Below are positions 34,846-44,289 of a stretch of 64,000 bases of DNA, piece by piece. Made by a program: the position numbers and the translations under genes. This stretch comes from an alpha proteobacterium U9-1i (GTDB taxonomy: Bacteria; Pseudomonadota; Alphaproteobacteria; Caulobacterales; Aquidulcibacteraceae). How positions within the stretch are numbered: the first letter of the stretch is position 1; the number at the start of each line of letters is the position of its first letter. The notes below the pieces were generated by a model that searched no databases, had not been told where the DNA came from, and saw only the letters and a list, made by a program, of their open reading frames with translations. The DNA lies in assembly GCA_000974665.1 (NCBI GenBank), contig BBSY01000002.1, positions 1,860,001 through 1,924,000 of the forward strand. The letters run 5' to 3'.

Positions 34846-35939
34846 AGCGGCGCCACGCTGGCCGTACCGATCTGATCCGCTGACGCCACGCGTTTCGCAT
34901 TCGCGCGACGTTGGCGCCAGCGGTCTATCGGATGCTCAACCAGCACCAGCACAACGATCGAAAGCAGAATGGTGCTGACGATGGCCACCCACAGTGCGTA
35001 GGGCGGCTCGTACGTGAACACGAACCCGATCGTCAGCAGCTGCACGAGATAGATCGGATAACTCAGATCGCCCACCCAGCGATCGAGTGCATTGTCCTTG
35101 AACGCGTTGAAAATGAACGGCGTCGTCAGCGCGATGATGAAATAGGTGATCCACCGGCCCGCCATCGGCGGCATCTCGATCAAGGTGTAGCACACGATCC
35201 AAGCCAGAACCGCGATCCCCAGCGCATATCCAATCGCCTTCGGAAACCGCGCTGCGAACGGCAGCAGCTTGTGCGCCAGCATCCCAAACAGAAACAGGAA
35301 CAACGCGGTCGGGAACAAGCGGCCTTGCCACAGCAGATAATCCACGCCTTCGATTTGCGCGCCAACAAGTCGAAATGCGATGCTCGCCGCCGCGATGGCT
35401 GCGATCCATTTCCAGCCCGCGCGCGCCAGCCACGGCGCCAGCGCATAGAACATCAGCTCCATGCTGATGCTCCACGATTGCGGGATGAGCAGCCCTTGCC
35501 AGGCCATGGTGATGTCTTCCGTCGGCACCGCACCGTCGGCATTCCACACCAATGCGCCGTTCTGGTCGATCGTGAACCAGAACATCATCTCTTGGCCCAC
35601 CATGAAGATGTTCTCGAACACCAGCACAGCCGCCGTGACGGGATCGCTGAAGGCGCGCGCGAAAATCTCGGGCGTCGCGGTCGGGCTTGCGTTGAACACC
35701 CACAGCGCCACCGCGCCCAATGCGCAGATCAGCAGATAGGTTGGAAACAACCGCAGCAGCCGGTTCGAGTAGAAAAGACCAGGATCGCGATACTTTCCGT
35801 CGAGCACCAGCGCCATGTAGAAGCCAGAGACGATGAAGAAGCTCTGTACCGCCAGGCCGCCGCTCAGGAATTTGAACGTCGCCATCGGCAGGTGCGAAAG
35901 CAACACCGCCAAAGCTAATGAAACCCGCACCATGCCCAT
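34842..35939 (-). CDS. Acyltransferase 3 family membrane protein
   Basis: The 365 residues contain about ten transmembrane helices. The start (VRVSLALAVLLSHLP, then GGLAVQSFFIVSGFYMAL) matches the acyltransferase-3 family, which O-acylates cell-surface sugars such as O-antigen, Nod factors or peptidoglycan. The catalytic His usual in RxxA..HF/H is represented by the His near residue 16. The gene stands alone, so the acceptor is unknown. Confidence 0.87.
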   Translation of the reverse strand: MGMVRVSLALAVLLSHLPMATFKFLSGGLAVQSFFIVSGFYMALVLDGKYRDPGLFYSNRLLRLFPTYLLICALGAVALWVFNASPTATPEIFARAFSDPVTAAVLVFENIFMVGQEMMFWFTIDQNGALVWNADGAVPTEDITMAWQGLLIPQSWSISMELMFYALAPWLARAGWKWIAAIAAASIAFRLVGAQIEGVDYLLWQGRLFPTALFLFLFGMLAHKLLPFAARFPKAIGYALGIAVLAWIVCYTLIEMPPMAGRWITYFIIALTTPFIFNAFKDNALDRWVGDLSYPIYLVQLLTIGFVFTYEPPYALWVAIVSTILLSIVVLVLVEHPIDRWRQRRANAKRVASADQIGTASVAPL

Positions 35940-36060
35940 TGCGCACGCCCCTCAACCGCGAAGCCGGAAGATGCTAAGGCGTGCGCGCGCACGCCAACGC
36001 GTCGTCGCGGAGAAGTGGGCGTTCATAGCTTTGCGGGGGCGCTCGTCGCGCGAGCGAAGT

Positions 36061-36150
36061 GCAGACAGGACGACGACCCGAACGCAACCCGTTACGGCTG
36101 CTTCCTTCCGGACCTGACCGGGTTGGCGGGGCGACCGTCCGCCGCCTGCC
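36061..36150 (-). ncRNA. ffs: Signal recognition particle RNA (4.5S type)
   Basis: The minus strand contains GGTCAGGTCCGGAAGGAAGC, the universally conserved tetraloop and symmetric/asymmetric loop of helix 8, at about 36100-36119. Flanking arms pair as CAACCCG/CGGGTTG, CCCG/CGGG and GGACG/CGTCC (36140 to 36068), with a further GCAG/CTGC pair outside. The RNA binds Ffh for co-translational membrane targeting. The ends are estimated from pairing. A hairpin GCTCG/CGAGC at 36041-36055 lies just past the 3' end. Confidence 0.92.
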
Positions 36151-36240
36151 TGCGGGCGCTCATATCGCCGTCCGCGCGCGTCGAGGCAAGGGCCAACGCT
36201 GATTTGCCTTCCCTCGCGCCAGCGCGCGTAGCGTTCTCCC

Positions 36241-36681
36241 ATGAGCAACACACCGTACCCGTTCGCCGCGCCCGAGGAGGCGCTTGCCGCCTTCAAGGCG
36301 CGTGACCTCTCCGGCTTCTTCCGAACGCTCGCCGCCGAGCCCACGCACTGGTGGAAAGGTGAGGCGGAGCTGCTCATCCCGCTCAAGCCGGAATTGCTGC
36401 AGCACCACGGTTATGCTCACGGCGCCATCGTCGGCGCCGCAGCGGACAACGCCTGCGCCTGGGCGGCTGCTTCCGCAGTCGGTGATGTGGTCACCTCAAG
36501 CTACACCATCCAATTCCTGGCCCCCGCCAAGGGCGACCGGCTGAGGGCGCGCGGCATAGTGCTCAAAGCTGGCAAGCGCCAAGTCTCCTGCGAGGCGAAA
36601 GTCTGGTGCTCGCATGCGGGCGGCGAAGAAACGCTGGTGGCGGTAGCCCTGGCCCTCATTTCCCCGGTGACCAAGCCCTAA
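36241..36681 (+). CDS. PaaI-type hotdog thioesterase
   Basis: The 146-residue hotdog-fold protein has the signature HHGYAHGAIVGAAADNACAWAA, in which the Gly-rich helix and the acidic Asp correspond to the PaaI thioesterase active site. It is followed by SSYTIQFLAPAKGDRLRARG. Such enzymes hydrolyse phenylacetyl-, acetyl- or other acyl-CoAs; the exact substrate is not clear. The start ATG 36241 lacks a clear ribosome site. Confidence 0.88.
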   Translation: MSNTPYPFAAPEEALAAFKARDLSGFFRTLAAEPTHWWKGEAELLIPLKPELLQHHGYAHGAIVGAAADNACAWAAASAVGDVVTSSYTIQFLAPAKGDRLRARGIVLKAGKRQVSCEAKVWCSHAGGEETLVAVALALISPVTKP

Positions 36682-36707
36682 GCGGCCTCTCCGGAACCCT
36701 CCGGGGC

Positions 36708-36726
36708 CCGGGGCGTTTATCCCCGG
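36708..36726 (+). terminator. Hairpin after the thioesterase gene
   Basis: CCGGGG and CCCCGG pair around a seven-base loop, 27 bases past the thioesterase stop. No U-run follows. The region before it has further GC-rich short inverted repeats. Confidence 0.4.
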
Positions 36727-36768
36727 TACCGAAAGAGAAGGGGCCGCGCCCAGCGCGCGGAAACGCTC

Positions 36769-37113
36769 ATGTTGCGAACGATGACCTTTGCCCTGTTGCT
36801 GGCCGCCGCCCCGTGCGTAGCGCTGGCTCAGCCCGCGCAAACGCAATTTCCGCGATCGGCGATTGGCGCCGAAGTGCGTGGGTCGGACGGGACGCTTCTC
36901 GGCACGGTGACGTCAGCAGAGCGCAATGAGGCGGGCGAACTCGTTTCTGCGGAAATCCCAGGCCTGGAGCCAGCCGATGCGCCGCGCGCGCCTATGCTTG
37001 TGGCTGAGCGCAACGATGGGCGGTCCATCATCGGTCGCCGCGGCGGCGAGAATTTGATGATCACGCGCACGCGCGCCTCCAGCGGCGCGACTGCCGCGAT
37101 CCGCGCGCGCTAA
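36769..37113 (+). CDS. Exported small protein of unknown function, PRC-barrel-like
   Basis: A signal peptide (MTFALLLAAAPCVALAQ) is followed by about 90 residues. The core GAEVRGSDGTLLGTVTSAERNEAGELVSAEI recalls the beta-strand layout of PRC-barrel domains, and NDGRSIIGRRGGENLMITRTR ends the protein. The identification is tentative. The convergent membrane-protein gene overlaps by four bases (CTAA). Confidence 0.65.
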   Translation: MLRTMTFALLLAAAPCVALAQPAQTQFPRSAIGAEVRGSDGTLLGTVTSAERNEAGELVSAEIPGLEPADAPRAPMLVAERNDGRSIIGRRGGENLMITRTRASSGATAAIRAR

Positions 37114-37613
37114 CGCCGCAGCAAATCCCAGCCGGCCGCGACAAATCCAGCGCCAAACAGCGCACCTGCGGCCATGAAGCCGTAAGGCGCAGTGGCGGGC
37201 GCCCACCCGAGAACGCCCGCAGCGATCACGCTGCCAAACCACAACAGTGCGGGCGCCAGCGGCCTCTGCCCCGTCCGCACCCACGCGATCGATAGCCCCG
37301 CCATCGCGATCGCCAACGCCGCCGCGCCCTCTTGGTAGGTGGAGAAGCCGAACACGTCGGCGTCTGGCCCACCGATAAATGAAAGGGCGGCCATCGCCAC
37401 AACGAACGCGGCGAGCCCCAAGAACCCCAACGCTTCGGCCCGGACGAGGTAAATCCCAATGAGCCCGAGCGTGAAGAGGACGTCGATCCCCGTCCACAGC
37501 GCCTCCAGCGACGCCTGATCGAGCGGCAAAGGCAGCGCCGAGGCGATGCGTCCCAGCCCGCCCAATATGGCGGCAAGCCCGGAAAACCTGAGCAATTGCT
37601 GTGTTTTCACCAT
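37110..37613 (-). CDS. Integral membrane protein of unknown function
   Basis: The 167-residue protein has about six hydrophobic segments ([61 protein letters not shown] and others). GGGGGAG lies before ATG 37613. The style is like DUF4386-type bacterial membrane proteins, but I cannot fix a family. Confidence 0.65.
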   Translation of the reverse strand: MVKTQQLLRFSGLAAILGGLGRIASALPLPLDQASLEALWTGIDVLFTLGLIGIYLVRAEALGFLGLAAFVVAMAALSFIGGPDADVFGFSTYQEGAAALAIAMAGLSIAWVRTGQRPLAPALLWFGSVIAAGVLGWAPATAPYGFMAAGALFGAGFVAAGWDLLRR

Positions 37614-37682
37614 TGCATGGCTCCCCCGCGCGGCAGGCGCGCTTCCTTGACGCAAAGCCCGGCGCTTAATACCTCAAAGGCC

Positions 37683-38195
37683 ATGGCCATCCGCGAAATC
37701 CTTACCGCACCGGACGCGCGTCTGAAGCAGAAATCCAAGCCCGTCGAGGGTCCGGTGACGGACGCCCACCGCAAGCTCATGGATGACATGCTGGAGACGA
37801 TGTACGACGCGCCCGGCATCGGCCTCGCCGCCATCCAGATCGGCGAACCGCTGCGCATCATCGTCATGGATCTCGCCAAGGAAGGCGAGCCACCGGCGCC
37901 GCGCTTTTTCGTCAATCCGGAAATTCTCTGGGCGTCGGAAGAGATGAAGCCTTGGGAAGAGGGCTGCCTCTCGGTGCCGGAATATTACGATGAGGTGGAT
38001 CGCCCGGCGCACGTGAAGCTGCGCTATTTGAACTACAAGGGCGAGAGCATCGAAGAAGATGCGCACGATCTCTACGCCGTCTGCATTCAGCATGAAATGG
38101 ATCACCTCGAAGGCGTGCTCTTCATTGACCACCTCTCGCGCTTGAAGCGCGAGACCGCGTTGCGCAAACTGAAGAAGCGCCAAGCGGCGCGCTAA
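37683..38195 (+). CDS. def: Peptide deformylase
   Basis: This removes the N-formyl group from nascent proteins. Motif 1 is [10 protein letters not shown] (family consensus GxGLAAxQ), motif 2 EEGCLSV holds a metal-ligand Cys, and motif 3 QHEMDHLEG holds two His ligands and the catalytic Glu. The length of 170 residues is standard. ATG 37683 is chosen because the family starts at [10 protein letters not shown]. The fmt start overlaps the def stop (TAATG). Confidence 0.97.
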   Translation: MAIREILTAPDARLKQKSKPVEGPVTDAHRKLMDDMLETMYDAPGIGLAAIQIGEPLRIIVMDLAKEGEPPAPRFFVNPEILWASEEMKPWEEGCLSVPEYYDEVDRPAHVKLRYLNYKGESIEEDAHDLYAVCIQHEMDHLEGVLFIDHLSRLKRETALRKLKKRQAAR

Positions 38196-39115
38196 TGGCG
38201 CTGCGCATTGCTTTCATGGGCTCTCCCGATTTCGCCGTGCCAACGCTCGCGGCGCTGATCGCGGCCGGCCACGACATCGCTTGCGTCTATTCGCAGCCGC
38301 CGCGTCCCGCCGGCCGCGGCAAGCAAGATCGTCCAACGCCGGTTCATGCCTTCGCCGCCCAGCGCGGCTTGCCCGTGCGCACGCCGAAAAGCTTGAAGCA
38401 GCCGGAGCCGCAGGCCGAATTCGCCGCACTTCACCTCGATGCGGCAATCGTCGTCGCCTACGGGCTGATCCTCCCGAAACCCATTCTCGATGCGCCGCGT
38501 CTTGGTTGCTTCAACCTGCACGGTTCGCTCCTGCCCCGCTGGCGCGGCGCGGCGCCCATCCAGCGTGCATTGATGGCCGGTGACCGCGTCAGCGGCGTGC
38601 AGGTCATGCGCATGGAGGAGGGGCTCGATACCGGCCCGATCCTCGCCACCGCCGAAACGCCGATCGAAGCCGACGACACAACCCGTACGCTGCACGATCG
38701 TCTCGCCGCGCTAGGCGCGCCCCTCATGCTGGAAACGCTGTCCGCGCTCGAACGCGGACAAGCGCACGAGACGCCGCAAGCCGAAGCTGGCGTCACCTAT
38801 GCGCACAAGATTACGCCAGCTGAAGCGCGCATCGATTGGACAGCGCCCGCCCGCGACATCGATCTCAAGATACGTGGTCTTTCGCCGGCGCCCGGCGCTT
38901 GGTTTGAGTTGAACGGCGCGCGCACCAAAGTGCTCGACTCGCGCATCGGCCAGGGCCGTGGTGAGCCCGGCGAAGCGTTGGATGACAATTTGCTCATCGC
39001 CTGCGGCGAGGGGGCGGTGCGGTTGCTCACAGTTCAGCGCGAAGGTAGGGCCGCCATGGATGCTGCCGATTTCTTGCGCGGTAACGCCATTCCGACGGGA
39101 TTTCGCCTTCGATAA
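38195..39115 (+). CDS. fmt: Methionyl-tRNA formyltransferase
   Basis: This formylates initiator Met-tRNA using 10-formyl-THF. The 306 residues include the start [19 protein letters not shown], the catalytic [20 protein letters not shown] (Asn/His) with a later TGPILA, and the C-terminal OB-type domain ([14 protein letters not shown]). It is co-transcribed with def, with a one-base stop/start overlap. Confidence 0.97.
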   Translation: MALRIAFMGSPDFAVPTLAALIAAGHDIACVYSQPPRPAGRGKQDRPTPVHAFAAQRGLPVRTPKSLKQPEPQAEFAALHLDAAIVVAYGLILPKPILDAPRLGCFNLHGSLLPRWRGAAPIQRALMAGDRVSGVQVMRMEEGLDTGPILATAETPIEADDTTRTLHDRLAALGAPLMLETLSALERGQAHETPQAEAGVTYAHKITPAEARIDWTAPARDIDLKIRGLSPAPGAWFELNGARTKVLDSRIGQGRGEPGEALDDNLLIACGEGAVRLLTVQREGRAAMDAADFLRGNAIPTGFRLR

Positions 39116-39192
39116 TCCAAAGCTGAGGCTTTTTAGTCGCTTCCATGGCGCGGAAATCGCACTAGTTTGGCGCCGCTTGGGAGGGACGCTTC

Positions 39193-39768
39193 ATGTTCGC
39201 ACGCGCCGCGTTGATCGCCGCCGCAATTTTCACGCTTGCGTCTTGTGACCAAGTCGCCGTGCAAACGCCAGAAGGCGGCGGCGACGCAGCCCAACTCGAA
39301 GCGCCAGCGTCCGGCGCCGAACCATCCCGCGTGTTCGCGCCAGTGAGCGACGCTGCGCGCGCCGCCAGCGGGGATCTCACCGTGGCGATGTCGCTCAGCC
39401 TGCCGGACGCCAGCGAACAATCCGGCAGCGCGCAAGAAACGCTGACGCTGACTGGCGCCAACGGTCTTGCGATCGAGGCCGCTGTCACCAGCGCTGTGTC
39501 GCCCGCCACGCAAGTACAGGGACAAACGCTTCGCGCGCTGATGTCACTTCCGGTGGAAGAACCTCAAACGCTCGTCTATCGCGTCTCCAGCCAAACCAAG
39601 CCGTCCAGCGGCCAAGGCATTTGCGGCGCCGATGATCCCGCCTTCGTTGTGGTGTGGGAGCCAAGCGCCCCCGGCGAGGAAACGTTGAAGGTGCTCGGCG
39701 TCACGGGCGGTGCGCCAGGCGCCGCCGGCGCACGCGCGTGTCCGCTGCTGGAGTATCGCCGCTCGTGA
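39193..39768 (+). CDS. Lipoprotein of unknown function within the def-fmt-truA unit
   Basis: The 191-residue protein has a lipoprotein signal ending in LASC, a Gly/Ala/Pro-rich linker, then a domain with SVAVQT and two late cysteines (GQGICGAD, GARACPLLE) that may pair. It starts 77 bases after fmt and ends six bases before truA, so an insertion of an envelope protein into a housekeeping operon is likely. No family was recognised. Confidence 0.7.
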   Translation: MFARAALIAAAIFTLASCDQVAVQTPEGGGDAAQLEAPASGAEPSRVFAPVSDAARAASGDLTVAMSLSLPDASEQSGSAQETLTLTGANGLAIEAAVTSAVSPATQVQGQTLRALMSLPVEEPQTLVYRVSSQTKPSSGQGICGADDPAFVVVWEPSAPGEETLKVLGVTGGAPGAAGARACPLLEYRRS

Positions 39769-39774
39769 GGCGCG

Positions 39775-40512
39775 ATGCGCTTTAAGCTCACCCTCGAATA
39801 TGATGGCGGACCCTTCAACGGCTGGCAGCGTTTGCCAGACGGCCCAAGCGTGCAAGGCGCGCTGGAAGACGCGGTCGCAAAGCTCACCGGGGGGGCGCGC
39901 AGCGATGTCATAGGCGCCGGGCGCACCGATTCCGGCGTCCACGCGCTCGCGCAAATCGCCCACGTCGATATCGAGAAGCCTTTAAGCGCCGACGTTGTGC
40001 GCGATGGCCTGAATGCGCATCTGCGTCCTGCGCCGATCTCGGTGCTGCACGCAGAGGAAGCCGCGCCGCATTTTCACGCCCGCTTCGACGCCGTGCGCCG
40101 CGCTTACCTCTACAGCATAATCAACCGCCGCGCGCCGCTCGCGATCGCCCACGGCTTTGCATGGCGCGTGTCCACCCCGCTCGACGTCGATGCGATGCAC
40201 GAAGCCGCCCAGCGCCTCGTCGGCAAGCACGATTTCACCACCTTCCGCGACGCGAATTGCCAAGCTAAAAGCCCGATCAAGACGCTCGATCAAATCACCG
40301 TCACGCGCGCCGGAGACGGCGTAGCCGTGCGCTGCGAAGCGCCAAGCTTCCTGCACCGCCAAGTGCGCTCGATGGTGGGCACGCTTGTCGAAGTTGGCCT
40401 CGGCAAGATGAGCGCCGACGATGTCGCTCGCATCCTCGCTGCCGTGGACCGCCGCCAATGCGGCCCCGTCGCGCCGTCCGATGGCTTGTTCCTCACGCGC
40501 GTCGATTACTAG
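39775..40512 (+). CDS. truA: tRNA pseudouridine(38-40) synthase TruA
   Basis: This modifies the tRNA anticodon arm. The catalytic Asp is in GAGRTDSGVHA, and the start MRFKLTLEYDGGPFNGWQ is the usual TruA N-terminus. HRQVRSMVGTLVEVGLG is the conserved C-terminal motif. The length of 245 residues is normal. The stop shares CTAG with convergent dapE. Confidence 0.96.
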   Translation: MRFKLTLEYDGGPFNGWQRLPDGPSVQGALEDAVAKLTGGARSDVIGAGRTDSGVHALAQIAHVDIEKPLSADVVRDGLNAHLRPAPISVLHAEEAAPHFHARFDAVRRAYLYSIINRRAPLAIAHGFAWRVSTPLDVDAMHEAAQRLVGKHDFTTFRDANCQAKSPIKTLDQITVTRAGDGVAVRCEAPSFLHRQVRSMVGTLVEVGLGKMSADDVARILAAVDRRQCGPVAPSDGLFLTRVDY

Positions 40513-41636
40513 GCGAAGTATTTCGCCAGCACAGCCTCGTAACACCGCGCCAATGTGCGCACGTCCTCGATGTCTGCGTGCTCGTCCACCATATGCGCGG
40601 TGGCGTTGCGCAAGCCCAGTTCCGCGACCGGGCACACATCCTTGATGTAGCGCGCGTCGGAGGTCCCGCCCGTCGTGGAGAGCACCGGCGCCACGCCAAA
40701 CGCCTCCGTCACCGCCGCCACGATCAAATCCGTGAACGGGCCCGGATCGGTGTAGAACGGCACGCTGCGCGAGGTAATCGCCAGTTCAACACGCGCCCCA
40801 TGCTCTGCGGCAGCTTCGTTGGCGGTTTGCCGGATCCACTCGAACAATGCTTCGGCGCTATGATTGGTGTTGAAACGGATGTTCAACTTCGCCACAGCCC
40901 GCGATGGGATCACGTTGTGCGCGGCATTGCCCACATCCACGCTCGTGACCTCAAGGTTCGATGGATCGAACCCCGGCGCGCCATCGTCAAGTTTCCGCGC
41001 CTTCAATGCGTGCAAGGCCTGCAGCAACGGCGTCACGGGGTTCACCGCGCGCTGCGGGTAGGCCACATGCCCTTGCTTGCCGTCCATCGTCACCACGACA
41101 TTCAGACTGCCGCGCCGTCCGTTCTTCACAACATCGCCAACGCGCGCTTCGCTCGTCGGCTCTCCCACCAGACAATGATCGAGCTTCTCGCCCTCCGCCG
41201 CCAAAGCCGCGAGCACAGCCTTGGTGCCATCCACAGCCGGGCCTTCCTCATCGCACGTCAGCAGAAACGAGATCGATCCCTTCGGCGCGCCCTTCGCCAG
41301 AAAGCTCTCGCTTGCGGCGATCATCGCCGCGATGGCGGTTTTCATATCCACCGCGCCACGGCCGACAATCTGTCCGTCCCGCAACGTCGCCGAGAACGGA
41401 TCGACGCTCCAGCCATCGCCCGGCGGCACCACATCCAAATGTCCCGCGAAGCAAAAATTCGGCGCCGCATCGCCAATGCGCGCATAGAGATTGTCGACCG
41501 CGCCGAACTTCATCCGCTTGGCGCGGAACCCCAATTTCTCCAGCGCGGCTTGCGCCACATCCATCACACCTGCCTCCACAGGCGTAACACTCGGGCAACG
41601 CATCAACGCCTGCGCCAACGGGATCGGATCGCTCAT
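40509..41636 (-). CDS. dapE: Succinyl-diaminopimelate desuccinylase
   Basis: This M20-fold zinc hydrolase of the lysine/DAP pathway makes LL-DAP from N-succinyl-LL-DAP. Motifs are FAGHLDVVPPGDG (His, Asp), GRGAVDMKTAIAA, and CDEEGPAVDGT (catalytic Glu pair). GGTSDARYIKD and the late HMVDEHADIE complete the family pattern. The start is ATG 41636. The partner gene dapD lies 1.8 kb upstream on the same strand; two plus-strand genes interrupt the usual dapD-dapE order. Confidence 0.95.
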   Translation of the reverse strand: MSDPIPLAQALMRCPSVTPVEAGVMDVAQAALEKLGFRAKRMKFGAVDNLYARIGDAAPNFCFAGHLDVVPPGDGWSVDPFSATLRDGQIVGRGAVDMKTAIAAMIAASESFLAKGAPKGSISFLLTCDEEGPAVDGTKAVLAALAAEGEKLDHCLVGEPTSEARVGDVVKNGRRGSLNVVVTMDGKQGHVAYPQRAVNPVTPLLQALHALKARKLDDGAPGFDPSNLEVTSVDVGNAAHNVIPSRAVAKLNIRFNTNHSAEALFEWIRQTANEAAAEHGARVELAITSRSVPFYTDPGPFTDLIVAAVTEAFGVAPVLSTTGGTSDARYIKDVCPVAELGLRNATAHMVDEHADIEDVRTLARCYEAVLAKYFA

Positions 41637-41680
41637 GCGCTTCTCGTAGAGGAAGTTTTGCGCGCACGAAACCACCGTTC

Positions 41681-41781
41681 GTCATTCCGGGGCTCGCGAA
41701 GCGAGAACCCGGAACCCAGGGGATCGTAGAGCAAGCCGTTGCCCCTGGGTCGCGGATCACGCTTCGCGTGTCCGGGATGAC
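41681..41781 (+). repeat. Dispersed palindromic intergenic element, copy 3
   Basis: The 101-bp element is bounded by GTCATTCCGG and CCGGGATGAC. The central stem is CCCAGGGG with CCCCTGGG. It lies between dapE and the DUF418 gene, which diverge, so it is in a shared upstream region rather than at a transcript end. Confidence 0.9.
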
Positions 41782-41824
41782 GATGGCGTTTGCTTTGCGC
41801 CAATGCGCTTGGCTAGGTGTGCGA

Positions 41825-43036
41825 ATGAACCACGCCGAGGACCGCGACCGCATTCCGAGCCTCGACGTGATCCGCGGCTTCGCCGTGCTTGGCATCCTTA
41901 TCGTCAACGCCGCCTATTTCGCGGCGCCTTGGCAAACGGCGATCAATCCAGCGTTGCCGCCGCTCGCCGTCACCGACGATACGCTTTGGGCGTGGCTGGC
42001 GATGCATGTCTTCTTCGAAGCCAAATGCATCACCTTGTTCTCGCTTCTGTTCGGCGCCTCGATTTATCTTGTCGGCGGAGAACGTGATGACGACGTGCGC
42101 GGCCGCGTGCTGCGGCGGCGCTTGCTTTGGATGGTTCTCTTCGGTCTGATACATGGCGCGCTCATCTGGAGCGGGGATATCCTGCTCACCTACGCGCTCG
42201 CGGGTCTGCTCGTCTCCTTCGCGCGCTCCTGGCCGCCGCGTCAGCTGATGGTCAGCGGCTTGAGCATCTACGCCATCACGTTCCTTCTCGATGCGCTCGG
42301 CGGCGCCTCGTTATCGGGATTGGGCGGCGATGATCTACGGGAAATCATCGAGAGCTATTGGTCGCCACCGCCGGAGGAGCTCGCGCGCGCCATCGTCGCC
42401 TACCAAGCCGGCGCGCTGTCGGCGCTCCGCGAGAACTTCAGCACCTGGATCGATTTCGTGTCGTTCGGTCTGGTTGGCCTGATCGCGCAAACCGGCGCGC
42501 TGATGTTGATCGGCCTCGCCCTGTTCAAATGGGGTTTCCTCAGCGGCCGCGCGCCCATCTGGCTCTACGTGCTGATGCTCGTTCTTGGCGCCGCCGCGTT
42601 CGCGATCATCGCCGCCCAGGCCTTGGCGAGCTACGCACACGGCTTCGACTTCACCTACATGCACGCCATCGGCCAGCGCGCCAATGATTTGGCGATTTTC
42701 GGTTCTCTGTTTTACGCAAGCCTCTTCATTCTGCTGGTCAAGACCGGCGCCCGCTTCATCACCGCGCCGCTCGCCGCCGTCGGGCGCATGGCGTTCACGA
42801 ACTACATCGCCCAGTCGCTCATCATGACGACGATTTTCTACGGCGGACGCGGCTTTGCTCTGTTTGGCGAGGTGGACCGGCCCGGCTTGTGGGCTATTGT
42901 GGCCGCCATATGGGCAGTCCAATTGGTCTGGTCGCCGCTTTGGCTGGCCAGATTCAAGATGGGCCCGTTGGAATGGGTGTGGCGCCGTCTGAGCTATGGC
43001 GCGCCGCTTACGATAAATAGGGGAAGAAACGCATGA
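41825..43036 (+). CDS. DUF418 family membrane protein
   Basis: The 403-residue protein has about ten transmembrane helices. The start RIPSLDVIRGFAVLGILIVN is the DUF418/DUF1624 family N-terminus, and LFSLLFGASIYL and the C-terminal MAFTNYIAQSLIMTTIFY, then PLWLARFKMGPLEWVWRRLSYG, are its hallmark. The function is not known. The frame stays open into the upstream repeat, but ATG 41825 fits the family N-terminus. The stop overlaps the next start (ATGA). Confidence 0.88.
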   Translation: MNHAEDRDRIPSLDVIRGFAVLGILIVNAAYFAAPWQTAINPALPPLAVTDDTLWAWLAMHVFFEAKCITLFSLLFGASIYLVGGERDDDVRGRVLRRRLLWMVLFGLIHGALIWSGDILLTYALAGLLVSFARSWPPRQLMVSGLSIYAITFLLDALGGASLSGLGGDDLREIIESYWSPPPEELARAIVAYQAGALSALRENFSTWIDFVSFGLVGLIAQTGALMLIGLALFKWGFLSGRAPIWLYVLMLVLGAAAFAIIAAQALASYAHGFDFTYMHAIGQRANDLAIFGSLFYASLFILLVKTGARFITAPLAAVGRMAFTNYIAQSLIMTTIFYGGRGFALFGEVDRPGLWAIVAAIWAVQLVWSPLWLARFKMGPLEWVWRRLSYGAPLTINRGRNA

Positions 43037-43377
43037 AGAAATTTGCCGCAACTTTGTTGGCCGTGGCCGCCTTCGGCGCGAGCGCCGCATTCGCCGATAC
43101 GATCGTGAACTCCTACACCAACACGATTGTCGTCACCTATCCGAACGGCGCGGTCGCGCGCTATCACTTCAACGCCGACAACACCTTCACGGCCACCACG
43201 CCGAGCGGCACGATCAACGGCACGTTCGATATGCAAGCCGGCCAAATCTGCCTGACGCCAGCCGGCGGCTCGCGCGAATGCACCGAAGTCGCCGCCGACA
43301 AGAACGTCGGCGACACCTGGACGCAGCAAGGCACCGATGGCTCCACGATCACAGTATCGTTGGAAGCCGGTCGCTAG
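43033..43377 (+). CDS. Small exported beta-rich protein of unknown function
   Basis: A signal peptide (KKFAATLLAVAAFGASAAFAD) leads to 93 residues rich in Thr, Asn and Gly. YPNGAVARYHFNADNTFTATTPSGTINGTFDMQAG looks like a small beta-sandwich or lipocalin-type fold with one possible disulfide (ICL and ECTE). The start overlaps the DUF418 stop, so the pair is coupled. A strong terminator follows. Confidence 0.7.
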   Translation: MKKFAATLLAVAAFGASAAFADTIVNSYTNTIVVTYPNGAVARYHFNADNTFTATTPSGTINGTFDMQAGQICLTPAGGSRECTEVAADKNVGDTWTQQGTDGSTITVSLEAGR

Positions 43378-43390
43378 ACGCAACGCGACG

Positions 43391-43425
43391 GAAGCCAGAA
43401 CGCCGGTTTTCCGGCTTCTGGCTTC
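43391..43425. terminator. Strong bidirectional hairpin terminator
   Basis: GAAGCCAGAA-C-GCCGG and CCGGC-TTCTGGCTTC form a 15-bp stem with one bulged C around a TTTT loop. It sits between the convergent stops of the exported-protein gene (43377) and dapD (43433) and can serve both strands. Confidence 0.85.
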
Positions 43426-43432
43426 CGCGCAC

Positions 43433-44269
43433 TCAATCGCGCAGCAATTCGTTCACGCCCGTTTTCGACCGCGTCTTCGCATCGACGCGCTTAACGATCA
43501 CCACGCACGCCAAACTCGGCCCGGTTCCACGCGGATCGGGCAGTGCGCCCGGCACCACCACCGAATAGGCCGGCACTTCGCCGAAGCTCACGTCGCCCGT
43601 GGCGCGATCGACGATCTTCGTCGATTGGCTGATGAACGTGCCCATCGCCAGCACCGCGCCTTCACGCACGATCACGCCTTCAGCCACTTCGCTGCGCGCG
43701 CCGATGAAGCAGCCGTCTTCGATGATGGTGGGGTTTGCCTGCAGCGGCTCCAGAACGCCGCCAATGCCCGCGCCGCCGGAGATGTGCACGTTCTTGCCGA
43801 TCTGCGCGCACGACCCAACCGTCGCCCATGTGTCCACCATCGTGCCTTCATCCACATACGCTCCGATGTTCACGAAGGAGGGCATCAGCACGGCGTTCTT
43901 GCCGATGAACGCGCCGCGCCGAACGATCGCGCCGGGCACGGCGCGAAAGCCCGCGGCGGCGAAGCTGTTTTCGCTCCACCCCGCGAATTTCGACGGCACC
44001 TTGTCCCACCAATTCGCGCCATCCGGCGCCCCAGCGATCGCCTGGTTCGCATGCGTGCGAAACGAGAGCAGCACCGCTTTCTTAAGCCATTGGTGCGTGG
44101 TCCATGCGCCATCGGCGCCGCGTTCCGCCACCCGCGCGCGGCCGCTATCGATCAGCTCGAGTGCTGCTTCGATCGCCTCAACCTCCGCGCCCTTGCTCTG
44201 CGGCGTCAGCGCATCGCGCTTGTCCCAAGCAGCTTCAATCGTGGCGGCGAGATCGGAATGTTGTGTCAT
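43433..44269 (-). CDS. dapD: 2,3,4,5-Tetrahydropyridine-2,6-dicarboxylate N-succinyltransferase
   Basis: This transfers succinyl from succinyl-CoA to tetrahydrodipicolinate in lysine/DAP synthesis. The C-terminal left-handed beta-helix shows hexapeptide-type repeats ([37 protein letters not shown]). The N-terminal half has the helical domain typical of DapD. The length of 278 residues is standard. It is the last gene of the rpmH-to-dapD minus-strand unit and is followed by a strong terminator. Confidence 0.95.
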   Translation of the reverse strand: MTQHSDLAATIEAAWDKRDALTPQSKGAEVEAIEAALELIDSGRARVAERGADGAWTTHQWLKKAVLLSFRTHANQAIAGAPDGANWWDKVPSKFAGWSENSFAAAGFRAVPGAIVRRGAFIGKNAVLMPSFVNIGAYVDEGTMVDTWATVGSCAQIGKNVHISGGAGIGGVLEPLQANPTIIEDGCFIGARSEVAEGVIVREGAVLAMGTFISQSTKIVDRATGDVSFGEVPAYSVVVPGALPDPRGTGPSLACVVIVKRVDAKTRSKTGVNELLRD

Positions 44270-44289
44270 CGGCCCTTGCTAGCGGCGCC

